NCBI GenBank assembly: GCA_001797745.1
Contig: MGQF01000040.1
Coordinates: forward strand, 1-5,149
Reading direction: 5' to 3'
Source: Deltaproteobacteria bacterium RBG_13_52_11
GTDB lineage: Bacteria; Desulfobacterota; B13-G15; RBG-16-54-18
Length of the DNA stretch: 5,149 nt
Shown: positions 1 to 5,149 of the stretch, piece by piece
Numbering within the stretch: position 1 is the stretch's first letter
How the letters are laid out: each line of letters begins with the position of its first letter
The notes under the pieces: generated by a model
The model's input: the letters and a program-made list of their open reading frames with translations, nothing else
Told to the model about the DNA's origin: nothing
Database searches by the model: none
Position numbers and translations under genes: made by a program

Positions 1-1
1 C

Positions 2-1099
2 TGCCAGGCCCTCCAGCAGCGAGGCCATGAGGTAGTCTTGGCCTATCGGCGCCCCCCCATTGAGAGCGCGGAGAGTGTGGAGAAGGCCGTGAGGGAGAAG
101 GCCCTCAAGGGGGTTGATGCTTTTCATCTCGAACCGTTTTCCAAACCTCATGAGATATATCGCCTGAAAAACATTTTCTCCGACATCATGGGCATCGCGC
201 GCTATATCGATCAGGAGCGATTTGACATCGTCAATTTTCATAACTCCCATGACCATATCGTGGGGGGGATCGCAGTGAGGGCCTCCAAGCGGCGTCCCCC
301 GGCAATCCGAATGGATCATAAAAGGGATTCCCTGAAAGTGGATCTTGTGAGCAGATGGTTTTTCAGGAGATATACCGATGGCCTGATTACCTTTTCTGAG
401 AGGAGTAGGGAGAGGCTCGTGCGGGATTTGGGGTTCTCTCCTCAGCAGGTGGCCAAGGTCGCCACAGCCTTAGACCTCATAAGGTTTGACCCTCATAAGG
501 GATACAAAAATATGCGTTCGGTTTTCGGGATTCCCCCTTCAGCTCCTGTCGTGGGGATCGTGGCCAGGTTTCAGAGGTACAGAAGAACCGACATCCTCTT
601 GGAGGCCATCTCTCTTCTGATCAGGGATGTCCCTCACGTGAGGCTCCTGCTGGTAGGACGAAGCAGCCAGATACGGGAAAGTGTCTTAGATCCCATAAAA
701 AAGCTGGGCATCGAAAGAAATACATTCCTCACCGGTTACCGAATGGAAGATTATTTAGATACTCTTGCCTGTATGGATATCTTCGTCCTCATCAGCCCTG
801 GTTCTGATGGGACGGCACGGGCCTTGCGGGAGGCCATGGCCATGGGAAAGCCGGTTGTGGTAACCAGAAAGGGGATGCTGCCGGAGCTTGTGAATGATGG
901 GGTTAACGGGTTTGTCTTAGATGAGAGGCCTGAGGCCTTCTACCAAGCCCTTCTTGCTTTGATTAAGGATGAAAATTTGCGGAGGATTATGGGTAATTCC
1001 TCTTATGAGATGGCCAGGAGGGAGTTTCGGATAGAACATCAGGCAGCGGAAGTGGAGGATTTTTATATGCAAATTATGGAGGCCGACAAAGGGCCATGA
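2..1099 (+). CDS. Glycosyltransferase family 4 (GT-B), 5' truncated
   Basis: Retaining GT-B glycosyltransferase, probably transferring a sugar from a nucleotide-sugar to a growing LPS or polysaccharide chain at the inner face of the inner membrane. The reading frame is open to the left edge. The residues before the TTG at 38 read CQALQQRGHEVV, a typical GT4 first helix/strand with the RGHEV signature, so the true start lies roughly 20-30 codons upstream and the TTG is not the start. Counting that TTG as residue 1, an HNSHDH-x-x-GG segment (68-77) is in the acceptor domain. The donor domain begins near 170 with GIVARFQRYRR (173-183), where Arg stands in the usual RxxxxKG site. VGR follows at 206-208, and the E-X7-E region is D257-X7-E265, followed by EAMAMGKPVVVT and an E-L-V-x-D-G-x-N-G loop (283-291). 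The stop overlaps the next ATG by 4 bp. Family is firm; donor and acceptor sugars cannot be read from the sequence. Confidence 0.93.
   Translation, partial: CQALQQRGHEVVLAYRRPPIESAESVEKAVREKALKGVDAFHLEPFSKPHEIYRLKNIFSDIMGIARYIDQERFDIVNFHNSHDHIVGGIAVRASKRRPPAIRMDHKRDSLKVDLVSRWFFRRYTDGLITFSERSRERLVRDLGFSPQQVAKVATALDLIRFDPHKGYKNMRSVFGIPPSAPVVGIVARFQRYRRTDILLEAISLLIRDVPHVRLLLVGRSSQIRESVLDPIKKLGIERNTFLTGYRMEDYLDTLACMDIFVLISPGSDGTARALREAMAMGKPVVVTRKGMLPELVNDGVNGFVLDERPEAFYQALLALIKDENLRRIMGNSSYEMARREFRIEHQAAEVEDFYMQIMEADKGP
1078..1082 (+). promoter_or_regulatory. Possible ribosome binding site for the WaaG-like gene
   Basis: GGAGG lies inside the end of the upstream gene, 13 nt before the ATG at 1096, which is longer than usual. 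A closer AAAGGG (1088-1093) leaves only 2 nt. Because the start overlaps the upstream stop (ATGA, 1096-1099), re-initiation by terminating ribosomes probably matters more than either motif. Confidence 0.4.
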
Positions 1100-2259
1100 A
1101 AATTGCCTTGGGGATGAGAGATTTCTCCCCTGAAAAAGGGGGGGCCGAAAGATCTATGGCCGAATTGATGGGTTTTTTGTCCAAAGCAGGACATGAGGTG
1201 CATATATTTTCCCACCGATTTGGTCAGGTTGCGAATAGCCTTTTTCTCCATAGGGTTCCGGTCATTCCCTTCCCCAAGAGTTTGCGCGTTTTATCCTTTG
1301 CGTGGCGTTGCGATCATATGATGAAAAGCGAGGACTTTGATGTCATTATCGGTGTGGGTAACACGTTCCAGGCCGACCTGTTACAGCCACGCGGGGGGGT
1401 CCACTGGTCCTGGTTCTGGAAGGGCCTGCAGGCCTATGAGAATCCGTTGATCTGGGCGGCAAAGTTCTTGGGGAGGGTTTTGAGCCCCAAGCAATGGGCC
1501 CAGGGGATCATTGAAGATGCTCCTTATAGAAAGGCATCGAAAATCGTGGCTATCTCAGAGATGGTAAAACAAGACATCGTGGACCACTATCGCATCCCTG
1601 ATGAGCGGATCGATGTTATATATACCGGAATTGATACACGGTTTAAGCCACGCACGGGGAAGCTACGAGAAGAGATCAGAAGACAGTATGCAATTTCTCC
1701 CAATGAGTTTGTCATTCTTTTTTCAGCACATAACTTTAGACTTAAAGGGCTGAAAAATCTGATACGGTCCGTAGCACAGGTGAAAAGAAAAAAAAGGGGG
1801 GTCAAACTCCTTGTCCTCGGAAGAGACAGAAAAAATCCATACGAACGGTTGGCCCACAAATTGGGATGTGAAGAGGAGGTCATATTTGCTGGGGGGGTGA
1901 AGGAGCCAGAGAAGTATTATGCTGCCGCCGATATCCTGGTTCACCCCACCTTCTACGATCCGTGCTCTCGGGTCGTATTAGAGGCCTTGGCCAGTGGTCT
2001 CCCGGTGATAACGACTCGATCAAATGGGGCGGGCTGGATCATCACCGAAGGCAAAGAGGGATTTGTTCTCGACGATTCCAGAGATGTCGAAGCCCTGGCT
2101 GAAAAAATCTTGTATCTTGTAGATCCTATACGATTAAAAGAGGCTTCTGCTGCTGCCAGAAGATTGGCGGAAAGATATTCGCAGAAAAGATCATATCAGA
2201 CAATGCTTGAGGCTATAAAATCTATAGTAGCATCACATTATGACGATCGGAATTTCTGA
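1096..2259 (+). CDS. WaaG-like glycosyltransferase family 4
   Basis: GT-B retaining glycosyltransferase of 387 residues, close to the usual 370-390 of WaaG-type LPS core enzymes. WaaG adds the first glucose to the inner-core heptose at the cytoplasmic face of the inner membrane. The N-terminal domain has MKIAL, the G-G-A-E donor/acceptor loop (15-18) and AGHEVHIF (31-38). An aromatic-rich GGVHWSWFWKG segment (100-110) and VAISEMVKQDI (151-161) sit where WaaG-like proteins have comparable segments. The donor domain has FSAHNFRLKG (209-218) with R215 and K218 for phosphate binding, LGRD (241-244), and HPTFYDPCSRVVLEALASG (283-301). The latter gives D288-X7-E296 in place of E-X7-E, a form I recall as common in this subgroup. 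SNG (309-311) follows. The ATG is favoured by the native-looking N-terminus and the 4-bp overlap with the preceding stop. The exact sugar is uncertain, so I assign no symbol. Confidence 0.93.
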   Translation: MKIALGMRDFSPEKGGAERSMAELMGFLSKAGHEVHIFSHRFGQVANSLFLHRVPVIPFPKSLRVLSFAWRCDHMMKSEDFDVIIGVGNTFQADLLQPRGGVHWSWFWKGLQAYENPLIWAAKFLGRVLSPKQWAQGIIEDAPYRKASKIVAISEMVKQDIVDHYRIPDERIDVIYTGIDTRFKPRTGKLREEIRRQYAISPNEFVILFSAHNFRLKGLKNLIRSVAQVKRKKRGVKLLVLGRDRKNPYERLAHKLGCEEEVIFAGGVKEPEKYYAAADILVHPTFYDPCSRVVLEALASGLPVITTRSNGAGWIITEGKEGFVLDDSRDVEALAEKILYLVDPIRLKEASAAARRLAERYSQKRSYQTMLEAIKSIVASHYDDRNF

Positions 2260-2263
2260 AGGA
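2259..2263 (+). promoter_or_regulatory. Ribosome binding site for the first methyltransferase
   Basis: AAGGA begins on the last base of the upstream stop codon and ends 7 nt before the ATG at 2271, which is good spacing. It picks 2271 over the ATG at 2264, which is out of frame and meets a stop within three codons. This is the clearest Shine-Dalgarno match in the window. Confidence 0.65.
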
Positions 2264-2270
2264 TGAAGCG

Positions 2271-2957
2271 ATGAATTTCTTTGATTTTGGATTATTGAGG
2301 TCGTTTATTCAGACATTTACGTGCCATGAGCCAGTTGTAGAAATTGGATCTTTATTGGTGGACGATAGCATGAAGGGTTTTGATGTAAAAAATCTTTTCC
2401 CGGAGAAAAGATTTTTTGGTATAGACCTCCGAGCAGGCCCTCGGGTAGATATGAGGGGTGATATTGAAGGGTTGCCCTTCCAGCCAAATTCCATCGGTAC
2501 CCTCTTTTGCTTCGACACCATCGAACATGTCTGGGATGTCCATGCTGCTTTTCAGGAGGTAAAGCGGGTATTAAAAAAGGATGGAATAGCTGTAATTACC
2601 TCTGTATTCAATTTTAAAATTCATAATTATCCTCATGACTTTTGGAGATTTACGCCTGAGGCCTTGGATAGATTTACGAGGACTTTCCCATATAAAATAT
2701 TTGGATATCAAGGGTACCGAAAGCGGCCACGTCATGTTTTTGTCATTGTCTTCGGAGAAAAATACCACTTTCAAGACCGAAAGAGACAAATAGAGGACTT
2801 CGAAAGGCTACTGCGAGTAGAGGCGGTCAGGAAGTTCTCGTTTTTTGATAGAACGCGTCATAATCTTGCCAGCCTGCTTGCCAAAAAACCTTTGATGGAT
2901 TTTAAATATTATAATAATATTTCAATATACACAAACTTTGTTGGGGGGTTACTATGA
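2271..2957 (+). CDS. Class I SAM-dependent methyltransferase (first of two)
   Basis: Probable methyltransferase of 228 residues using S-adenosylmethionine, presumably cytosolic. Motif I is a degenerate VVEIGS (22-27) rather than G-x-G-x-G. GIDLR (50-54) carries the acidic residue at the end of strand 2 that would hold the SAM ribose. GDIEGLPF (63-70) is the adenine-side loop, and DTIEHVWD (82-89) is the motif typical of methyltransferase type 11 proteins, followed by the V-L-K-x-D-G turn (100-105). HNYPHDFWRFTPEAL (118-132) is an insertion I associate with uncharacterised methyltransferases of polysaccharide loci. The last 60-70 residues are basic and aromatic and unrecognised. It starts 11 nt after the WaaG-like gene and overlaps the next methyltransferase by 4 bp. 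By eye it is more AT-rich than its neighbours, most clearly near its 3' end. Substrate is unknown; a sugar hydroxyl or terminal phosphate is an inference from context. Confidence 0.85.
   Translation: MNFFDFGLLRSFIQTFTCHEPVVEIGSLLVDDSMKGFDVKNLFPEKRFFGIDLRAGPRVDMRGDIEGLPFQPNSIGTLFCFDTIEHVWDVHAAFQEVKRVLKKDGIAVITSVFNFKIHNYPHDFWRFTPEALDRFTRTFPYKIFGYQGYRKRPRHVFVIVFGEKYHFQDRKRQIEDFERLLRVEAVRKFSFFDRTRHNLASLLAKKPLMDFKYYNNISIYTNFVGGLL
2387..2417 (+). repeat. Perfect 13-bp inverted repeat with 5-nt loop inside a gene
   Basis: AAAAAATCTTTTC (2387-2399) and GAAAAGATTTTTT (2405-2417) are exact reverse complements separated by CCGGA. The right arm ends in six T's, so the RNA would form a hairpin with a U-rich 3' side, rather like an intrinsic terminator. 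The stem has only two G-C pairs, unlike a strong terminator. It lies within codons 39-49 of the first methyltransferase gene. The structure is certain; a function is not. Confidence 0.6.
2904..2922 (+). repeat. AT-only 8-bp inverted repeat near a gene end
   Basis: AAATATTA (2904-2911) and TAATATTT (2915-2922) are exact reverse complements around a 3-nt TAA loop, in the most AT-rich pocket of the window. It lies 32 nt before the ATG at 2954 and inside the end of the upstream gene. With no G-C pairs the hairpin would be weak. Confidence 0.4.
2943..2948 (+). promoter_or_regulatory. G-rich ribosome binding site for the second methyltransferase
   Basis: A run of six G's ends 5 nt before the ATG at 2954. 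It could pair with the CCUCC of the 16S rRNA end through one G-U pair. The start also overlaps the upstream stop (ATGA, 2954-2957), so coupling probably contributes. Confidence 0.4.
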
Positions 2958-3577
2958 TCAATTGGAGCACATTGATTGATTACCGGGATCAGATCCATAA
3001 ACGTTATCCAACGATATGGGACCTGAAGTTGATCAAGCGGGCCTCTCGGCTTATCAAGACCCAGCTTCGCCCCGGCATGCGCGTCCTTGATGTGGGTGCA
3101 AGCGATAGGAGGATGGAAAGGAGGATAAGAGAGGTCTATTCCGATGTTATGTACAAGAGCATGGATATCGACCGTGGGTTTTATCATGATTATTATTCCC
3201 TCGATGGGATAGATGAGCAGTTCAACCTCATTACACTCTTGGAGGTAATAGAACATTTGGAACTGGAAGATGGGGTGGAGATGTTGGGACGGCTCAAAGG
3301 CCTGCTTGCCACTGGAGGCAAGCTGATTATCAGCACCCCTAACATTTTTCACCCCAATAGATTTTGGCAAAATACTGATCACAAGGTGGCCTATAGCTAT
3401 GAGGAACTGGGGGGTATCTTGCTCAGCCAGGGGTTTGAGATACGGGGGATATATCGTGCCTTTAATGCCTCTTTCCCGAAGTATTTCTTGCGTCTGACCC
3501 TCTTTTACCCCCTCCATAGAATTCTCAATGTGGATTTTGCCAAGTCCATCGTGGTACTGGCCCAAAGAAAAGACTAA
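2954..3577 (+). CDS. Class I SAM-dependent methyltransferase (second of two)
   Basis: Probable SAM-dependent methyltransferase of 207 residues, typical for the type 11/12 families. After an N-terminal helical region, motif I is VLDVGASD (44-51). SMDID (69-73) supplies the acidic ribose-binding residue, and TLLEVIEHLE (94-103) is the strand 4 region with the I-E-H signature. LLATGGKLIISTPN (117-130) is the post-motif turn and strand 5. The TPN and the following HPNRFW...DHKVAYSYEEL (133-152) resemble UbiG-like and surface-sugar methyltransferases, where this lid faces the substrate. No signal peptide or membrane segment is evident. It starts with an ATGA overlap on the first methyltransferase and ends 2 nt before the next glycosyltransferase. 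The two methyltransferases share only the fold motifs, not an obvious recent duplication, so they probably have different targets. The acceptor is inferred to be a sugar or glycan intermediate. Confidence 0.9.
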   Translation: MINWSTLIDYRDQIHKRYPTIWDLKLIKRASRLIKTQLRPGMRVLDVGASDRRMERRIREVYSDVMYKSMDIDRGFYHDYYSLDGIDEQFNLITLLEVIEHLELEDGVEMLGRLKGLLATGGKLIISTPNIFHPNRFWQNTDHKVAYSYEELGGILLSQGFEIRGIYRAFNASFPKYFLRLTLFYPLHRILNVDFAKSIVVLAQRKD

Positions 3578-3579
3578 CC

Positions 3580-4578
3580 ATGAGGGTCCTCTTCCTTATC
3601 CAGGGCTATGACCGACCTTCCAGTCGGTACCGGGTTCTTCAATACCTTCCCTATTTGAAACAAAAGGGGGTTAAGGCGGCTGTAGCTGTTTATCCGCATG
3701 ATATAGGGAGCGATAGAAAAATTTATCGAGAGATTGGGAACTATGATGTTGTATTCATACAGAGAAAGAGGCCTCATCCTCTTTTTTTGTTTTTTTTGCT
3801 ACAGCGTGTCAAGAAGTTGGTCTATGACTTTGACGATGCGGTGATGTACCGAAGCACGAATGCAGCTTCACCTTACTCAGCAACTCGTGAGAGGAGGTTT
3901 GCCCGTACCGTAAAGGCAGCGGATCATGTCATTGCCGGTAACAGCTTTCTTCGAGATCAAGCTCGACAATATGCTGAGCAGGTGACCGTTATCCCAACAG
4001 CGATAGACATAAAAAGATATACTCCCAAGAATTATAAGAAGAGTAAAAAGGTTACTATTGGCTGGATTGGCAGCAGGTCAACCCTTCCTTATTTAGACCG
4101 TATTAAAGGTGTCTTTGAGGAATTGGGGAAGAGATATAAACATCTCGAATTGAAGATCATCTGTGACACCTTCTTTGATTGCGATAAAATTCCCGTTATT
4201 AAGAAGATGTGGAGTGAAAAGGAAGAGATAGCGGATCTGAAAAGCCTGGATATTGGAGTCATGCCCCTCTCAGATGATCTATGGTCGAGGGGAAAATGCG
4301 GCTTAAAGATCCTCCAATATTACGGGGTGGGTGTGCCGACCGTCTGTACGCCGGTAGGGGTCAATAGAGATGTGGTGCAGGATGGGATCAGCGGTTTTTG
4401 GGCTATGACTCACGAGGAATGGGTAGAGAAGCTGTCCATATTGGTTGAAGACCCAATGCTGCGTCAAGAGATGGGGATGAAAGGGAGGGAGGTGGTGAAG
4501 AAGTCCTTCTCCGTGCAAGCTTGTGCCCCTCAGCTGTACCAGGTAATAGAGGAGGTAGCCCGAAGAGGTAGTGGATGA
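3580..4578 (+). CDS. Glycosyltransferase family 4-like, GKCG-motif subgroup
   Basis: Predicted GT-B glycosyltransferase of 332 residues, probably adding a sugar to a surface glycan at the inner membrane. N-terminal features are MRVLFL, an SSRYRV-x-Q-Y-L-P-x-L segment (14-25), YDVVFIQRK (55-63) and VYDFDDAV (81-88). A linker TAID-x-x-RY (140-147) leads to the donor domain: TIGWIGS (159-165) and DIGVMPLSDDLWSRGKCGLKI (224-244). GVPTVCTPVGVN (251-262), DGISGF (268-273) and EEWVEKL (279-285) follow. The standard E-X7-E is missing: aligned on the VGVPTV loop, its two positions fall at G238 and Q246, and a G-K-C-G-x-K motif occupies the site. I recall this pattern as characteristic of a subgroup of family 4-like proteins, so it is probably a working variant. 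There is no clear ribosome binding site; initiation 2 nt after the upstream TAA suggests coupling. The stop overlaps the kinase ATG by 4 bp. Confidence 0.92.
   Translation: MRVLFLIQGYDRPSSRYRVLQYLPYLKQKGVKAAVAVYPHDIGSDRKIYREIGNYDVVFIQRKRPHPLFLFFLLQRVKKLVYDFDDAVMYRSTNAASPYSATRERRFARTVKAADHVIAGNSFLRDQARQYAEQVTVIPTAIDIKRYTPKNYKKSKKVTIGWIGSRSTLPYLDRIKGVFEELGKRYKHLELKIICDTFFDCDKIPVIKKMWSEKEEIADLKSLDIGVMPLSDDLWSRGKCGLKILQYYGVGVPTVCTPVGVNRDVVQDGISGFWAMTHEEWVEKLSILVEDPMLRQEMGMKGREVVKKSFSVQACAPQLYQVIEEVARRGSG
4563..4568 (+). promoter_or_regulatory. Ribosome binding site for the LPS kinase gene
   Basis: AAGAGG lies 6 nt before the ATG at 4575, inside the end of the upstream gene. Together with the ATGA overlap (4575-4578) it supports 4575 as the start. 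A GGAGG at 4551-4555 is too far away to serve this start well. Confidence 0.5.
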
Positions 4579-5149
4579 TCCTTGCTCAAAAGAAATATAC
4601 AGGAGGGCTTACTTGGCTCATTGCCGAGGGAGCCAATGCAAGCCTTTCTCCTTCCTTATTAGATAATCCGATAACATTCCTGAGAAAACGTCGCCCCTAC
4701 AGATTGATAAAGGATTCTCTCGTGCGGACGGCTTTGATCATTCCGGGCCCTAAGGGAGATCTCTTCCTGAAGCGGTATAAGATAAGGGGCTTCAAAGAGG
4801 GATTGAGATACATTGTGATCCCCTCCAAGGCCCAGAGGGAGTGGAAGATGGCATGTCTGGCATTGCACAGGGGAATTCCAACCCCTTTCCCCTTAGCCAT
4901 GGCGGAGCGGCGCCGATGGGGAGTTTTGAGGGAGGCTTTCCTTATCACGCAGGCTATTTCTCCTTCCAGCCCCTTGATCGAATTGATGCCGGAGGGGAGG
5001 CATGAGGACCTTCTCGTCCGTACAGCCCGATTGATCAGGCAGATCCATGAGGCCGGCCTCTTTCACCAGGATCTGCATGCCGGCAATATCTTGGTGGAAA
5101 GGGGAGAGAAGAAATTATATCTCATTGACCTCCACCGATTCAGATCCCT
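4575..5149 (+). CDS. Lipopolysaccharide kinase (WaaP/KdkA-type), 3' truncated
   Basis: Protein-kinase-fold sugar kinase of the lipopolysaccharide kinase family. Relatives phosphorylate inner-core heptose (WaaP) or Kdo (KdkA) with ATP in the cytosol or at the inner membrane. The 191 codons visible run to the window edge without a stop. Family members are about 240-270 residues, so perhaps 50-80 are missing. Visible kinase elements are LFLKRY (63-68) with K66 as the likely ATP lysine; KAQREW (85-90) with E89 as the likely helix-C glutamate; HRGIPTPFPLA (98-108), a common N-lobe/hinge feature; and HEAGLFHQDLHAGNIL (158-173) with catalytic D166 and metal-binding N171. YLIDLHR (182-188) has D185 in the DFG position. 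All expected catalytic residues reached so far are intact. The HxDLHxGNIL loop looks more like KdkA-type kinases than like E. coli WaaP, so heptose versus Kdo specificity is open. ATG at 4575 is supported by AAGAGG 6 nt upstream and the ATGA overlap. Confidence 0.88.
   Translation, partial: MILAQKKYTGGLTWLIAEGANASLSPSLLDNPITFLRKRRPYRLIKDSLVRTALIIPGPKGDLFLKRYKIRGFKEGLRYIVIPSKAQREWKMACLALHRGIPTPFPLAMAERRRWGVLREAFLITQAISPSSPLIELMPEGRHEDLLVRTARLIRQIHEAGLFHQDLHAGNILVERGEKKLYLIDLHRFRS

Noticed and set aside
38..40. TTG at 38 as the start of the first glycosyltransferase
   Set aside because: The frame stays open to the window edge and the upstream residues (CQALQQRGHEVV) fit the family's N-terminal helix and strand, so the gene begins outside the window.
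1423..1434. 12-bp perfect palindrome GGCCTGCAGGCC as an operator
   Set aside because: It sits deep inside a coding region, is made of ordinary codons (Gly-Leu-Gln-Ala), and no second copy was noticed.
1587..1944. Minus-strand open frames of 98 and 73 codons within the WaaG-like gene
   Set aside because: They overlap each other and a well-supported glycosyltransferase, and their low-complexity Ser/Phe/Leu translations look like shadows.
2910..2915. TATAAT as the -10 box of an internal promoter
   Set aside because: The nearest -35-like hexamers are wrongly spaced (TTGATG 12 nt away, TTGCCA 26 nt away), and the match lies in an AT-only repeat where it could easily arise by chance.
2909..3565. 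218-codon open frame on the minus strand opposite the second methyltransferase
   Set aside because: It lies antisense to a gene with clear methyltransferase motifs, its translation has no recognisable domain, and it has no tight spacing with other genes on that strand.
3611..3628. 6-bp GC-rich inverted repeat (ACCGAC / GTCGGT) just after the third glycosyltransferase start, considered as a translation-control hairpin
   Set aside because: The stem is short, competes with an overlapping palindrome at 3625-3632, and does not cover the start codon.
4659..5078. Several minus-strand open frames near the right edge
   Set aside because: They lie opposite the kinase gene, whose plus-strand translation has lysine, HxD, Asn and DFG-like positions in order; the minus-strand translations show no domain.

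Overview
This window is an unbroken block of six same-strand (+) genes that looks like the interior of a cell-surface polysaccharide or lipopolysaccharide (LPS) assembly operon. Both ends are cut: the first gene enters from the left edge and the last runs off the right edge. GC content is near 50% by eye, and AGG/AGA (Arg) and GGG (Gly) codons are frequent. A WaaG-like glycosyltransferase beside a Kdo/heptose-kinase-type protein points to a Gram-negative, LPS-making bacterium. The style resembles Desulfobacterota (the former Deltaproteobacteria), but that placement is an impression, not something the sequence proves.

Layout: a GT-B fold family 4 glycosyltransferase (2-1099, 5' truncated); a second family 4 enzyme resembling the LPS core enzyme WaaG (1096-2259); a small class I SAM-dependent methyltransferase (2271-2957); a second, different class I methyltransferase (2954-3577); a third glycosyltransferase of a family 4 subgroup lacking the usual E-X7-E motif (3580-4578); and a WaaP/KdkA-type lipopolysaccharide kinase (4575-5149, 3' truncated). 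The last gene has no stop codon in the window.

The junctions are very tight: 4-bp ATGA overlaps at 1096, 2954 and 4575, an 11-nt gap at 2260-2270 and a 2-nt gap at 3578-3579. This supports one transcript with translational coupling. No stretch over 300 bases lacks a gene. I found no convincing internal promoter, tRNA or rRNA gene, CRISPR array, insertion sequence or attachment site.

Working model (inference): the three glycosyltransferases add successive sugars to a lipid A-core or O-chain intermediate at the cytoplasmic face of the inner membrane. The two methyltransferases and the kinase then decorate or cap sugars. Methyltransferases next to a sugar kinase recall methyl/phosphate capping of O-antigen ends, as in WbdD, but here the activities would be on separate proteins. 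I see no evidence of a wholly new system. The most distinctive non-coding signal is a perfect 13-bp inverted repeat ending in six T's inside the first methyltransferase gene (2387-2417).
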